Of a stretch of 64,000 bases of DNA, positions 1 through 9,428 are shown in pieces; the first letter of the stretch is position 1; each line of letters opens with the position of its first letter. The stretch covers positions 155,585-219,584 of the forward strand of contig CANLZY010000004.1 of assembly GCA_947495685.1 (NCBI GenBank), in the 5' to 3' direction. The notes beneath the pieces were generated by a model. It had not been told where the DNA came from, did not search any database, and saw only the letters and a program-made list of their open reading frames with translations. The DNA is from an uncultured Tropicimonas sp. (GTDB taxonomy: Bacteria; Pseudomonadota; Alphaproteobacteria; Rhodobacterales; Rhodobacteraceae). Position numbers and translations under genes: made by a program.

Positions 1-798
1 ATGATCCGCGACGGCGTGATTGACGGTGGCTGGGTGATCCCTGGCTACCAGCCTGGACGTTTTCCGGAGGCCGAGGCGCTGGAACTGCCGTTCATGATGC
101 CGAAATCGGGCGAAGTGTCGTCCATCGCGGCCTGGAATTTCACCCAGAAGCATCTGCTCGACGATTTCGCCGATGTGCATCTGATTGCCGCCCACATGCA
201 TGGTCCGGGCATCGTGCACAAGAAAGGCGGCGCCATCGAACGGGTCGAGGATTTTGATGGACTCCGCCTGCGCGGACCGTCCCGCGCTGCCACGCTTCTG
301 CTGAAGAAACTGGGGGCCAACCCGGTTGGCATGCCGGTACCGGCCTTTCCCGAAGCCTTGGCCAAGGGAGTCCTGGATGGTGGCGTGATCACATGGGAAA
401 TGTCGCCGTCGCTGAAGCTGAACGAGCTGACCGACAGTCACACCGACGTGGCCGGCGACAAGGCGCTCTACAACCTGTTCTTCATCTGGGCGATGAACCA
501 GGACAAATACGACAGCCTGCCCGAGGATCTGCGGGCGGTGATCGACGCCAATTCGGGCCTGATGGCTTCGGCGTGGGCCGGCAAGGCGCACGACACCGGT
601 GACACGGTCGGCAAGGCGGCGATGGCGGCCGACGGCAACGCGCTTGCGGAGTTGAGCGCCGCAGAAACCGACCGGATCAAGGCACTCGGCGAGGAGGTCG
701 TGGTCGATTGGATTGCGGAGGTTTCGGGCAAGGGCCTGAATGGTGCCGCGCTGGTCGAGGATGCCCGCGCGATGGTGGCCGGGGCGATGCAGCAATAG
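1..798 (+). CDS. TRAP transporter solute-binding protein (DctP family), 5' truncated
   Basis: Periplasmic substrate-binding component of a tripartite ATP-independent transporter that would hand a carboxylate-type ligand to the DctQM membrane subunits. The visible 265 residues match the middle and C-terminal lobes of the DctP fold, including the conserved region around LRLRGPSR (residues 88-95), whose arginine normally binds the ligand carboxylate. Family members are about 330 residues with a signal peptide; both the leader and roughly 65 N-terminal residues are missing, so the gene starts before the window and the first ATG is internal. The dctQ/dctM partners are not in view. The ligand cannot be predicted. 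Confidence 0.85.
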   Translation: MIRDGVIDGGWVIPGYQPGRFPEAEALELPFMMPKSGEVSSIAAWNFTQKHLLDDFADVHLIAAHMHGPGIVHKKGGAIERVEDFDGLRLRGPSRAATLLLKKLGANPVGMPVPAFPEALAKGVLDGGVITWEMSPSLKLNELTDSHTDVAGDKALYNLFFIWAMNQDKYDSLPEDLRAVIDANSGLMASAWAGKAHDTGDTVGKAAMAADGNALAELSAAETDRIKALGEEVVVDWIAEVSGKGLNGAALVEDARAMVAGAMQQ

Positions 799-865
799 TC
801 ACGTCCGGCGGCGGCTGTGGTGGCTGGCCGCCGGAGCGGACGTTGCGCCACCGGGAGGGCCGGTG

Positions 866-1432
866 TCAGCTTGCCGGTGGCGCGCGCAAGATGGTGATGT
901 GGGTGCCACCGTATTCCCGCCGGTCCGTGACAATGAAGCCTTCCGGGGCTTCTTGCGGCGCGTTTTCTTCCCAGACCAGCAAGGCGTCGGGGGCAAGCCA
1001 GCCCCCCGCCAATGACGCCGCAATGGCCCGTTCGCCAAACCCCTTGCCGTAGGGCGGGTCAAGAAAGATCAGGTCGAAGGGATCGTCCAGGTTCACACCG
1101 ATGCGGGTCGCATCGCGGCGAAAGAACCTTGTGGCGTCCTGCGAGCGGGTCTTGTCGATGTTTTCGCGCAGCAACGCGCGGGCCTTGGCGCCGTCGTCGA
1201 CGAAGGTCACGTGGTTGGCCCCCCGCGACAGCGCCTCCAGCCCGAGCGCCCCGGTTCCGGCAAACAGGTCCAGCACCCGTGCATCCGGGGCCGGGTCATC
1301 GTGGCTGGACATCAGCAGGTTGAACAGGCTTTCGCGCACCCGGTCCGAGGTTGGTCGCAGATGCGCGGCCGTGTCGCCTTTGCCGACAGAGGCCAGCGTC
1401 AGGCCGCGATAGCGTCCGGAAATGATCCGCAT
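866..1432 (-). CDS. rsmD: 16S rRNA (guanine(966)-N2)-methyltransferase RsmD
   Basis: SAM-dependent methyltransferase predicted to modify G966 of 16S rRNA in the assembled 30S subunit. The 188-residue length is normal. Visible motifs are the N-terminal RIISGRYRG, the SAM-binding DLFAGTG (residues 55-61) and the catalytic DPPY (125-128) of N2-guanine methyltransferases. Its start codon touches the stop of the upstream flavoprotein gene, so the two are probably co-transcribed and translationally coupled. Confidence 0.93.
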   Translation of the reverse strand: MRIISGRYRGLTLASVGKGDTAAHLRPTSDRVRESLFNLLMSSHDDPAPDARVLDLFAGTGALGLEALSRGANHVTFVDDGAKARALLRENIDKTRSQDATRFFRRDATRIGVNLDDPFDLIFLDPPYGKGFGERAIAASLAGGWLAPDALLVWEENAPQEAPEGFIVTDRREYGGTHITILRAPPAS

Positions 1433-2640
1433 CAGCCCAGCAGTGCCTTGAGATCTGTCGCAGGGTCGGCAACTGCGGCGGGATCGACGGTTTTCCCGGC
1501 GTCGATCAACCGTTTGCCGACCATGTAGGCTCTTGGATCATTCATGGCATCGACGGCAAGCAGACGGTCGCCGGCGAAATACCAATGCGAGGCGACGCCT
1601 GCGCGAGCGCCGGTGCGGATCACGACACGATCGTAGCCCGTGTTCAGCCCGGCGATCTGCAATTTCACATCGTATTGATCGGACCAGAACCATACCTTGG
1701 GGTCGTAGTCCTGTCCGCCCCCCAGCATGTTGCGGGCCACCAGTTCCGCCTGATCTATGGCGTTCTGCACGCTTTCCAGACGAATGCGACTGTCCTGCCA
1801 GGGGAAGGACGCGCAGTCCCCTGCCGACCAGACATGCGGATCGGAGGTGCGGCCCTGGGCGTTCACCCAAATCCCGTTGTCCAGCGTCAGCCCAGCGGCC
1901 TCTGCCAAGGCGGTATCCGGCGTGATTCCGACCCCGACAATCACCAGATCGACCGGCAGTTCGGTGCCGTCGGTCAGCCGGGCGCCAGTGACCCGGGTGT
2001 CGCCGAGCAACCGGTCCAGGCCGACGCCTTCGCGCAGATCGACGCCGTGCTGCCTGTGCAGGTCGCGGAAATAGTCGGAGGTTTCAGGTGCCGCGACCCG
2101 TTGCAGAATGCGGTCGGCCATTTCGACCAGCATCACCGACAGGCCCAGCTTCGAGGCGACGGCAGCGGCTTCCAACCCGATGTAGCCACCGCCCACGATC
2201 AGCACGCGGGCGCCCGGGGTCACGTCAGCGGCCAGACCGTCGACATCGCTGAGGCTGCGCACGACATGCACGCCATCCAGGGTGCCGCCAATGGAGGCAG
2301 GCAACCGGCGCGGTATGGATCCGGTGGTCAGCGCCAGTTGGTCATAGGTCAGATTCCCGGTGGAGGTCGTCATTGTCCGGTTGGCGGTATCGATGGACTC
2401 GACTCGACATCCGGTGCGCAGGGTGATCGCGTTGTCGGCGTAAAACGACTCGGGCCGCAGGAACAGGCGTTCCAGGTCCATTTCACCCAAAAGGTATTTC
2501 TTGGAGAGCGGCGGGCGCTGATAGGGTGGCACCGGCTCTTCGCCGATCAGGGTCACCGCGCCATCATACCCTTCGGATCTGAGCTTGGCGACCAACGATG
2601 CGCCTGCCTGACCGGCCCCGATCACCACAATGCCTGACAT
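1432..2640 (-). CDS. NAD(P)/FAD-dependent ferredoxin reductase-like oxidoreductase
   Basis: A 402-residue flavoprotein of the putidaredoxin/rhodocoxin reductase type, which moves electrons from NAD(P)H through FAD to a small iron-sulfur protein. It has an N-terminal FAD Rossmann motif (GAGQAG, residues 8-13), a second dinucleotide motif (GGGYIG, 150-155) for NAD(P)H and the FAD-contact motif SAGDC (272-276), followed by a reductase C-terminal domain. No ferredoxin or P450 lies nearby, so the electron acceptor is unknown. It overlaps rsmD at its 3' end. Confidence 0.85.
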   Translation of the reverse strand: MSGIVVIGAGQAGASLVAKLRSEGYDGAVTLIGEEPVPPYQRPPLSKKYLLGEMDLERLFLRPESFYADNAITLRTGCRVESIDTANRTMTTSTGNLTYDQLALTTGSIPRRLPASIGGTLDGVHVVRSLSDVDGLAADVTPGARVLIVGGGYIGLEAAAVASKLGLSVMLVEMADRILQRVAAPETSDYFRDLHRQHGVDLREGVGLDRLLGDTRVTGARLTDGTELPVDLVIVGVGITPDTALAEAAGLTLDNGIWVNAQGRTSDPHVWSAGDCASFPWQDSRIRLESVQNAIDQAELVARNMLGGGQDYDPKVWFWSDQYDVKLQIAGLNTGYDRVVIRTGARAGVASHWYFAGDRLLAVDAMNDPRAYMVGKRLIDAGKTVDPAAVADPATDLKALLG

Positions 2641-2721
2641 GATTCCCTCCGACGGCTGGTCTGGTTGAGCGCGAAAGCTATATCTGGGAGAACACGCAAT
2701 GAAAACGGCCAGAGGAACGAC

Positions 2722-3210
2722 ATGAACATTTCAGTGGGTGACACGCTGCCGGACGCGCAGTTCATCGTCATGGGAGACACCGGTCCGGAGACTGTCCGGT
2801 TGCGGGACAGGTTGGCGGGACGGCGGGTGGTGATCTTCGGGCTGCCCGGGGCGTTCACACCGACCTGCTCGTCGGGTCACCTGCCCAGCTTCATCCGAAC
2901 AGCCGAGGCATTTCGTGCCAAGGACGTGTCCGATATCCTGTGCGTGTCGGTCAACGATCCGCACGTGATGCGGGTCTGGGGAGAGCAGACCGGGGCCGCA
3001 GAGGCCGGTGTCACCCTACTGGCTGACGCCGAATGCCAGTTCACGGAATCCATCGGCATGAGGTTCGACGCGCCGCCGGTCGGCCTGATCGCCCGGTCCA
3101 AACGCTATGCCATGCTGGTCGAGGATGGCGTGGTGCAGGTCTTGAACCTGGAAGTGACCCGGGGCACCTGCGAGATCTCGGGCGGCGAGGCATTGTTGGC
3201 GCAGACCTGA
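2722..3210 (+). CDS. Peroxiredoxin, Prx5/type II family
   Basis: Thiol peroxidase of 162 residues that should reduce hydrogen peroxide and alkyl hydroperoxides, usually with glutaredoxin or thioredoxin as reductant. The peroxidatic cysteine is Cys49 in PGAFTPTC (42-49), the signature of the Prx5 group. I chose ATG 2722 because MNISVGDTLPD matches the usual N-terminus and an AGAGGAACGAC ribosome-binding stretch precedes it; the longer frame from 2665 adds an unrelated, charged extension. Transcribed divergently from the flavoprotein gene. Confidence 0.9.
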   Translation: MNISVGDTLPDAQFIVMGDTGPETVRLRDRLAGRRVVIFGLPGAFTPTCSSGHLPSFIRTAEAFRAKDVSDILCVSVNDPHVMRVWGEQTGAAEAGVTLLADAECQFTESIGMRFDAPPVGLIARSKRYAMLVEDGVVQVLNLEVTRGTCEISGGEALLAQT

Positions 3211-3234
3211 GGCGCTCCGGCGGTTCTGGGGCCC

Positions 3235-3375
3235 GTGTTGATCGGCATCTTGGTCGGGGCCGGGATGTCGCTCTCGTTATCGTCGAAGGTCTGCGATGCC
3301 TACGCCAAAAGGCTGACGCGCTCCGCGATGAACCCGTTCTACCACAGGCCGCCGATGGCGATCCCGCGCGCGTAG
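3235..3375 (+). other. Possible small membrane-protein ORF
   Basis: A 46-codon frame with a GTG start, a hydrophobic segment near residues 2-17 and a basic tail, in the 225-base gap between the peroxiredoxin and phhB. It lies in the same frame as the peroxiredoxin, after that gene's TGA. There is no good ribosome-binding site and no recognised family. It may be a real small protein, a decayed remnant or chance. Confidence 0.15.
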
Positions 3376-3435
3376 CAGGACTCGCGACGCGGGTTCCTGT
3401 CTTCTACGGGTTCTTTCAGTAACGTCTGTGCGCGC

Positions 3436-3729
3436 TCAGGCCGACGATCCGCCGGCAAGGGTATCCATGGTGCGGGCCAGCGCGAGGTCCAGCTCGGTCA
3501 AGCCGCCGCTATCGTGCGTGGTCAGAGTCACATCGACGGTCCGGTAGACGTTTGCCCATTCCGGGTGATGGTTCATCTTTTCCGCGTGGATCGCCACTTG
3601 GGTCATCCAGCCGAACGCCTCGATGAAGTTCTTGAATTTGAATGCCTTGTGCAAGGCCGTGCCGTCATCGCTCAGCGACCAACCGGTCGCGATCAGGGCG
3701 GCGATCTCTGCCGGGTCGGGGTCGGTCAA
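3436..3729 (-). CDS. phhB: 4a-hydroxytetrahydrobiopterin dehydratase (pterin-4a-carbinolamine dehydratase)
   Basis: Dehydrates 4a-hydroxy-tetrahydropterin, classically to recycle the cofactor of aromatic amino acid hydroxylases. The 97 residues carry the family pattern: EKMNHHPEW (50-58), His72 and Asp81. No phenylalanine hydroxylase is in the window; in many alphaproteobacteria such orphan copies may serve molybdopterin-linked or other pterin chemistry. Its ATG overlaps the stop of the upstream GNAT gene by 4 bases, making it the last gene of the minus-strand operon that begins at 9275. Confidence 0.92.
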   Translation of the reverse strand: MTDPDPAEIAALIATGWSLSDDGTALHKAFKFKNFIEAFGWMTQVAIHAEKMNHHPEWANVYRTVDVTLTTHDSGGLTELDLALARTMDTLAGGSSA

Positions 3730-4919
3730 GTCTGCTCCTCCTGTGGTGACTTTCGAAACGGGCCGTAGCTGGTAAGGATCTCGATCTCTTCGTCAACGGC
3801 CTCGGATTCGGCCTGTAGAAACTCTCCGATGGCGCGGGCAAATCCGGGGTCGGCCACCCAGTGCAAGGAATGGGTCGTGACCGGAAGATAGCCGCGCGCG
3901 AGCTTGTGTTCGCCTTGTGCGCCAGCCTCGACTGTTTCCAGCCCGTGTTCAATGGCATAGTCGATGGCCTGATAGTAGCAGGCTTCGAAATGAAGGCAGG
4001 GGTGATGTTCGACCATCCCCCAGTAGCGGCCATAGAGCGACCGTCGCCCGATGAAGTTCAGCGCACCTGCCACGTTGAAGCCGTCGCGCTCTGCCAGCAC
4101 CAACAGGATATCGTCGCGCAACGTTTCCTGCGCGATGTCGAAAAACGCCCGCGTCAGATAAGGCGTGCCCCATTTGCGGCTGCCGGTGTTCTGGTAGAAA
4201 TGCCAGAAATCATCCCAGTGTTCCGGCTGGATCTGGTCGCCCGTCAGTTGGCGGATCGTGCCCCCGAACGCCTGCGCCGTCGCGCGCTCCTTGCGGATGT
4301 TCTTGCGCTTGCGGGATGACAGGGCGGCCAGGAAGCCGTCAAAGCTCTCGTAGCCGGCATTTTCCCAATGGAATTGCTGGCTGCGGCGATGCATCAGCCC
4401 CATCTGTCGTCCAGCCTCGGCCTCGTCCGGGGTGCAGAAGGTCACGTGCAGCGACGAAACCTCGTTGTCGACGGCCAGTTGCACCGCGCCCTGAGCCAGG
4501 GCGCCGACGCCGATGGCCTCGTACCCCGGGCGCGCCAGGAACCGTCGCCCGGTCGCAGGCGTGAAGGGCACGGCCATCTGCAGCTTGGGATAGTAGGCCC
4601 CGCCCGCGTTTTCATAGGCATGGGCCCAGGAATGGTCGAAGATGTATTCGCCTTGGCTGTGGTGCTTGGCATAGAGCGGCGCGACGGCGATGGCCTCGCC
4701 CGCCTGCCGGGCCACCAGATAGGATGGATGCCAGCCGGTGCCGCGACCCACCGATCCGCTGTCTTCCAGGGCCTTCAGGAACCGCCAGGTGGTAAACGGA
4801 TCCAGCGGGCGAAATCCGTCGGCGGCCTCGGGGCAGGCGCAGGCGTCCCACTCCGTTGCCGGGATGGCATCGAGGCTGGGGAGGACCTGGATTTCGATGG
4901 TGCTGTCGGTGTCGCTCAT
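3726..4919 (-). CDS. GNAT/FemAB-like N-acyltransferase (DUF482 family)
   Basis: A 397-residue protein of the peptidogalycan-biosynthesis/DUF482 group, which has a FemAB-like double GNAT fold. Recognisable blocks include the [16 protein letters not shown] region, the basic [13 protein letters not shown] segment and the C-terminal [14 protein letters not shown] stretch. The natural substrate is unknown. I start at ATG 4919 (MSDTDST); a second ATG two codons earlier is possible, while the longer open frame would run into the upstream phosphodiesterase gene. It overlaps phhB by 4 bases. Confidence 0.85.
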   Translation of the reverse strand: MSDTDSTIEIQVLPSLDAIPATEWDACACPEAADGFRPLDPFTTWRFLKALEDSGSVGRGTGWHPSYLVARQAGEAIAVAPLYAKHHSQGEYIFDHSWAHAYENAGGAYYPKLQMAVPFTPATGRRFLARPGYEAIGVGALAQGAVQLAVDNEVSSLHVTFCTPDEAEAGRQMGLMHRRSQQFHWENAGYESFDGFLAALSSRKRKNIRKERATAQAFGGTIRQLTGDQIQPEHWDDFWHFYQNTGSRKWGTPYLTRAFFDIAQETLRDDILLVLAERDGFNVAGALNFIGRRSLYGRYWGMVEHHPCLHFEACYYQAIDYAIEHGLETVEAGAQGEHKLARGYLPVTTHSLHWVADPGFARAIGEFLQAESEAVDEEIEILTSYGPFRKSPQEEQT

Positions 4920-4972
4920 GGGCATCCCGAATGTATCGCGTTGCCCTACACTTGGCCCTGTTGGCGCGGGGT

Positions 4973-5728
4973 TCAACCCGCCCTGTACCGCTCGAAGGTG
5001 ACATTGTCGGCAATCTGGCGTGCCAATGCCTCGGCTTCTGGCGATCGAATCGTCCAGCAGAGGATCGGCACCCCCTGCGCCTTGAGCTCTGCCACCCGCG
5101 GATGATCCAGTTCGCGGGCGAAATGGCTGATAAACTCCGCACCCGACGCGGCAATGTCCGGGATGTCCGACAGTCGTTCCAATCTGTCGACCGGGACATT
5201 GGGCCATTTTTCTTCAGTGAAATCGCCGGTGGTCAGACCCCGGGTGCGGTCGGGCATGATGTCCGCAAGGGCGACCATGGAATGCGGGTTGAACGACATG
5301 AAAGCAATCGGTCCCTTGTATCCGCTGGCGGCCCGAGCCGTTGCCTGCTCCAGCGGGCCGACATCGGGGCCGAGCGCGCCGTCCTGATCTTTCAGTTCGA
5401 CCAGCACCGGGACGCGGCCATCCACCAAGGTCAGGACCTCGGCGAGGGTCGGGATGCCCTCCGAACCGCCCAGCAGCGGGATTTCGGCCAATTCTGCCGC
5501 GGTGCGTCCGCGCACCGGCCCCGTTTGCCCGGTCAACCGCTTCAGGTCGTAGTCGTGAAACACCACGGCCTGCCCGTCAGCGGTCAATTGCAGATCTATT
5601 TCTATCCCATATCCGCCCGTGATCGCCGCAGCGATCGCCGCGCGGGAGTTTTCAGGGCGTCCGTCCGTCACATCGTGCAGGGCGCGGTGGGTGATCGGGC
5701 GGGCGAGGAAGTCCGGATGCAACGACAT
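4973..5728 (-). CDS. Glycerophosphodiester phosphodiesterase family protein
   Basis: Hydrolyses glycerophosphodiesters to glycerol-3-phosphate and an alcohol. The 251 residues contain the GDPD core: the THR-ALHD region (13-19), ENS (26-28), the metal-binding EID (43-45) and the second catalytic His58 in VFHDYD. No signal peptide is seen, so it is probably cytoplasmic, like UgpQ. It is 17 bases downstream of ridA in the secretion-system operon. No ugp transporter is nearby. Confidence 0.88.
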   Translation of the reverse strand: MSLHPDFLARPITHRALHDVTDGRPENSRAAIAAAITGGYGIEIDLQLTADGQAVVFHDYDLKRLTGQTGPVRGRTAAELAEIPLLGGSEGIPTLAEVLTLVDGRVPVLVELKDQDGALGPDVGPLEQATARAASGYKGPIAFMSFNPHSMVALADIMPDRTRGLTTGDFTEEKWPNVPVDRLERLSDIPDIAASGAEFISHFARELDHPRVAELKAQGVPILCWTIRSPEAEALARQIADNVTFERYRAG

Positions 5729-5745
5729 GGCACGACTTTCCCGGC

Positions 5746-6210
5746 TCAGGCGATCTGGAAAATCGCTTCGATTTCCACGGCGACGCCCATCGGCAGGGCG
5801 GCTGCGGAAACGGCCGAGCGGGAGTGACGACCGGCATCGCCGAGCGCTTCGACCAGGAAATCCGAGGCACCGTTGATCACCTGAGGCTGGGCGGTGAAAT
5901 CGGCGGTGGAATTCACGAAACCCGTCAGCTTGACCACCCGGACAAGCCTATCGATGTCGCCGCCGCACGCTGCCTTGAGCTGTGCGAGAAGGGCTATGGC
6001 ACAGGTGCGGGCGGCCGCAGCGCCGGCCTCGACCTCCATGTCGGCGCCCAGCTTGCCGGTGATGAACCCGTCCGGACCGTTGCTGATCTGACCCGATACA
6101 AACACCAGGTCGCCGGCCTGGACGAATGGTACATAGTTTGCGGCCGGGGCGGGCGCGTCGGGCAGGGTCACGCCCAGTTCTGCGAGGCGGGATTCGATGG
6201 TGCTGGACAT
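5746..6210 (-). CDS. RidA family (YjgF/TdcF-like) enamine/imine deaminase homologue
   Basis: A 154-residue RidA-superfamily protein; family members hydrolyse reactive 2-aminoacrylate and related imines. The FVSGQISNGPDG segment near residue 37 and the ALGDAGRHSRSAVSAAALP region near the C-terminus are typical of the longer, YjgH-like subgroup, but the substrate is not established for it. It sits 27 bases after the HlyD gene and 17 before the GDPD gene, clearly in the same operon. Confidence 0.88.
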   Translation of the reverse strand: MSSTIESRLAELGVTLPDAPAPAANYVPFVQAGDLVFVSGQISNGPDGFITGKLGADMEVEAGAAAARTCAIALLAQLKAACGGDIDRLVRVVKLTGFVNSTADFTAQPQVINGASDFLVEALGDAGRHSRSAVSAAALPMGVAVEIEAIFQIA

Positions 6211-6237
6211 GGGGGGCTCCTTGCCGGGGTAGGGGCG

Positions 6238-7542
6238 TCAACCTTCGCGGAACGCCTTGTTGAAATAGTCGGTAAAGGGTTTGAGCAGGTAGGCCATTGG
6301 CGTACGCGCATTGGTGCGGATATAGGCCTCCACCGGCATGCCGGGGATGATGGCCTTGCCCTCCAGCTTGTCGATTTCACCCTCCAACAGCTCGATTTCG
6401 GCCCGGTAATAGGACACCATCGTGCGGTCATCGGTAAAGGCGTCTGCCGAGATCTGCACAAGGCGCCCGTCCATTTCCGGGGTCGTGCGAGAATCGAAAG
6501 CCGAGAAGCGCAGCACGACATCCTGCCCGACAAAGACCTGATCCACATGGATCGGTTCGATCCGGGCCGCGATCACCAACGGCCGGTCTTGTGGCACGAT
6601 GTAGGCGACGGGTTCGGCCGGGCGCACGACGGAGAATGGCGTGTTCACGGTCATCCCGTAGAGAATGCCGCTGACCGGGGCCTTGATATCCATGCGTTCC
6701 AGTCGCGAGCGCAGGCTCTGGCGGCGTTCGATCAGTTCGACCAGGTTGTACTGAAGGTCGCGCAGCCGGGTGATGGCCTCCTCGCGACGACTTGTTTCCA
6801 GCTTCAGGATCTCGATGTCGATCTCGGTCATGCGGCCGAGGGCCTCGGCGCGGCTGGCGGTCAGTTCGCCGATCGTGCCGGACAGGCGGGCCCGTTCCCG
6901 GCGCAGGGACAGAACGCGCGTCGCCTGGGCCAGCCCCTTGTCCAGCAGCGTCTGCTGGTCCTTCAGTTCTTCGTCGATCAGGGAAAGCTGTTCGTTCAGT
7001 GCATCGGTCTGGGCGTCGATCCCGGTGACCTGGCTCTCGATCTGTTCGCCGCGCCGGGCCAACTGGTCGGCTTCCTTTTCCAACGTTACCTTTCGGGCCT
7101 CGAACAGGCGTTCCTGGCCCTGGAGAAGGTCGGCGATCTCCTCGCGCTGTGCGGCGATTTTCAACAGCTCCGGGTGGAAGGCGATCTCCGGGGTGTTGTC
7201 CCGCTCGGCCACCATACGGCCTGCGCGGGCCATCAATTCGTAGAGCTGGCCTTCGACGATCGCCAGTTCCGAATCCAGCACGTTGCGGTCAAGCCGGATC
7301 AGGATTTGTCCGGCCTCGACCCGATCACCTTCTTCCGCCAGAACCTTGTCGACGATGCCGCCGTCCAGATGTTGTACAACCTGTCGGTTCCGTTCAACCT
7401 CGAGCTGTCCGCCGGCAATGATCGCGCCGGAAATGTTGGTTACCAGCGACCATGTGCCGAAACCGCCGACCAGAAGCAGCAGGGCGAAGGTCCCGAGCAC
7501 CATGTAGCTCCGGCCCGATGGCAATTTGCGTTGTTCGCTCAC
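6238..7542 (-). CDS. Type I secretion periplasmic adaptor, HlyD family
   Basis: Membrane fusion protein of a type I secretion system that bridges the inner-membrane ABC transporter to an outer-membrane TolC-like channel. Starting from GTG 7542 it has 434 residues: a short basic N-terminus, one membrane anchor (about 14-33), a lipoyl/barrel part, a long coiled-coil hairpin (about 110-260) and the C-terminal HlyD domain. The GTG overlaps the TGA of the ABC gene by four bases, which supports this start over upstream in-frame codons. No TolC gene or RTX substrate is in the window. Confidence 0.9.
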   Translation of the reverse strand: MSEQRKLPSGRSYMVLGTFALLLLVGGFGTWSLVTNISGAIIAGGQLEVERNRQVVQHLDGGIVDKVLAEEGDRVEAGQILIRLDRNVLDSELAIVEGQLYELMARAGRMVAERDNTPEIAFHPELLKIAAQREEIADLLQGQERLFEARKVTLEKEADQLARRGEQIESQVTGIDAQTDALNEQLSLIDEELKDQQTLLDKGLAQATRVLSLRRERARLSGTIGELTASRAEALGRMTEIDIEILKLETSRREEAITRLRDLQYNLVELIERRQSLRSRLERMDIKAPVSGILYGMTVNTPFSVVRPAEPVAYIVPQDRPLVIAARIEPIHVDQVFVGQDVVLRFSAFDSRTTPEMDGRLVQISADAFTDDRTMVSYYRAEIELLEGEIDKLEGKAIIPGMPVEAYIRTNARTPMAYLLKPFTDYFNKAFREG

Positions 7543-9275
7543 GAAACGCCTCCCTGACCGCTGGTGTTCTGGATCTGTGCCGCGTTTTGTACCACGTCCT
7601 TCAATACCTCGTCGCGCGGACCGAAGGCCCGGCGGATGCCGCCATCGAGTACCAACAGCAATTCGCATTCCTGGATTGCGGCCGGGCGGTGGGCCATGAT
7701 GATGACGGAGCGTTGCTCGGATTTCATCTGGCGGATTGCCTTGTTCAGCGCCTCGGACCCCTCGTTGTCGAGGTTCGAGTTAGGCTCGTCCAGCACCAGG
7801 ATCTGTGGGTCGCCATACAGCGCGCGGGCCAGGCCGACGCGTTGGATCTGACCACCGGACAGGCGGCTGCTGGCTGCGGCCAGCGGTGTGTCGTAGCCAC
7901 GCGGCAGCTTCAGGATCATGTCGTGAGCGTCCGCTTTCTGGGCGGCTTCGACGACCAGCTTGGCATCGGGTTTGTTCGAGAGCCGGGCGATGTTCTCGGC
8001 AATGGTGCCGTCAAACAGGCTGATCCGCTGCGGCAGATAGCCGATGTGCTGCCCTAGAACGTCGGGGTCGTATTGATCGAGCGCAGCGCCATCGAGGCGG
8101 ATCTTGCCGCCCGCACACCGCCAGACACCGGTAATCGCGCGCGCCAGCGTGGTCTTGCCAGAACCCGACGGCCCGATGACCCCCATCGCCTGACCGGGCG
8201 GCAACAGAAAGCTGACCATACGAAGCGATGCCTGCGATTCGCCGGGCGGCAGCACGGTGACCTGTTGCCCCTCAAGCCGGGCGGCAGGTTTGGGCAACGG
8301 GGTGCGCGGAATTTCGGGCGGCACGTCTGACAGCAGCTTGGACAGGTTTTGCCAACCACGCGTGGCGCGCTGCAGCAGCTCCCACTGGCCAATGGCCATC
8401 TCGACCGGGGCAAGCGCGCGGCCCAGCAGGATCGAACCCGCGATCATCGCGCCAGCGCTGAGTTCGTTCTGAAGCACCAGATAGGCACCCAGGCCCAGCA
8501 TGGCCGACTGCAGGAACAGGCGCAGGGCCTTCGTCGCCGAGGTGAAGGCCCCGGCGCGATCGGTGGCCGCCAGGTTCAGGTCCATCGCGCGGCCGCGGGC
8601 CAATTGCCAGCGGTCGAACGTGGCTTCGCGCATCCCCAGGGCCTCGATCACCTCGGCCTCGTTGCGCATCTGGTCAGACATCCGTTCAGCACGCTGAGTC
8701 ATGCCGGCGGCTTCCAGCGCCGGTTGCCGGGTGCGCCACTGGTTCAACAGCGTCACACAGACCAGAAGTGTGCCGCCGGAAACTGCGAGCACTCCAAGCA
8801 TCGGATGAAAGATGAAGATCGCGAACAGGAAGATCGGCGTCCAGGGCATGTCGAAGAACGCCATCAAGGCTGGCGACGACAGGAACCGCTGTACGATTTC
8901 CAGATCCCGCAGCCCGGTTGCTGCAACCTCGGCACCGGGCTTTCCGGTTTCGCTGCGCAGGACCGCAGAAAAGACTCGTGCGTCAAGGATTGTCTGGAAC
9001 CGGGCGCCGACGCGTGCCATGACACGTCCACGGGAATAATCCAGCAAACCCATCATCAGGTATAGAAACGCCACGAGCACCGACAGCGCGATCAGCGTCG
9101 CTTCGGAGCGTGACCCCAGCACCCGGTCATAGATTTGCAGCATGTAAAGCGGACCGGTCAACATCAGCAGGTTGACGAAAATCGAGAAGACAAAGGCAGC
9201 AATCAGGAGGCTTCGGCTTTTCGCCCGGGCCTCCCGCAGTTCTCTTTGTCCAATGGCTGTCTCGGATGCGCGCAT
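7539..9275 (-). CDS. Type I secretion system permease/ATPase (PrtD-like ABC transporter)
   Basis: Inner-membrane ABC exporter that powers one-step protein secretion. The 578 residues hold an N-terminal membrane domain and a C-terminal ATPase with Walker A GPSGSGKTT (about 367-375), signature LSGGQIQR (about 473) and Walker B ILVLDEPNSNLD (about 490-500). It lacks the C39-like N-terminal domain of HlyB, as is usual for the PrtD group. ATG 9275 is preceded by AGGAGAA. First gene of a six-gene minus-strand operon ending with phhB. Confidence 0.93.
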   Translation of the reverse strand: MRASETAIGQRELREARAKSRSLLIAAFVFSIFVNLLMLTGPLYMLQIYDRVLGSRSEATLIALSVLVAFLYLMMGLLDYSRGRVMARVGARFQTILDARVFSAVLRSETGKPGAEVAATGLRDLEIVQRFLSSPALMAFFDMPWTPIFLFAIFIFHPMLGVLAVSGGTLLVCVTLLNQWRTRQPALEAAGMTQRAERMSDQMRNEAEVIEALGMREATFDRWQLARGRAMDLNLAATDRAGAFTSATKALRLFLQSAMLGLGAYLVLQNELSAGAMIAGSILLGRALAPVEMAIGQWELLQRATRGWQNLSKLLSDVPPEIPRTPLPKPAARLEGQQVTVLPPGESQASLRMVSFLLPPGQAMGVIGPSGSGKTTLARAITGVWRCAGGKIRLDGAALDQYDPDVLGQHIGYLPQRISLFDGTIAENIARLSNKPDAKLVVEAAQKADAHDMILKLPRGYDTPLAAASSRLSGGQIQRVGLARALYGDPQILVLDEPNSNLDNEGSEALNKAIRQMKSEQRSVIIMAHRPAAIQECELLLVLDGGIRRAFGPRDEVLKDVVQNAAQIQNTSGQGGVS

Positions 9276-9428
9276 TGTCGCCGTTCTCCTGGCCCGAGGC
9301 CGGTTGTCTCCAATTCCACCCGACGTTACGTTGCCGCCCCATTGGGGCCGGTCAGGTCGCCTGTCTGGTCTGAGTGGCAAACTATGATGAAACAGTTGAT
9401 AATTCCAATGATCTTACAGGAGGAATAT

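Noticed and set aside
1585-2637. Long open frame of 350 codons opposite the flavoprotein gene
   Set aside because: It is a complementary-strand shadow caused by high GC third positions; the minus-strand frame has clear FAD and NAD motifs.
5824-7557. 577-codon frame opposite ridA and the HlyD gene
   Set aside because: Antisense shadow; its His/Gly/Asp-rich content has no family features while the minus strand encodes RidA and HlyD domains.
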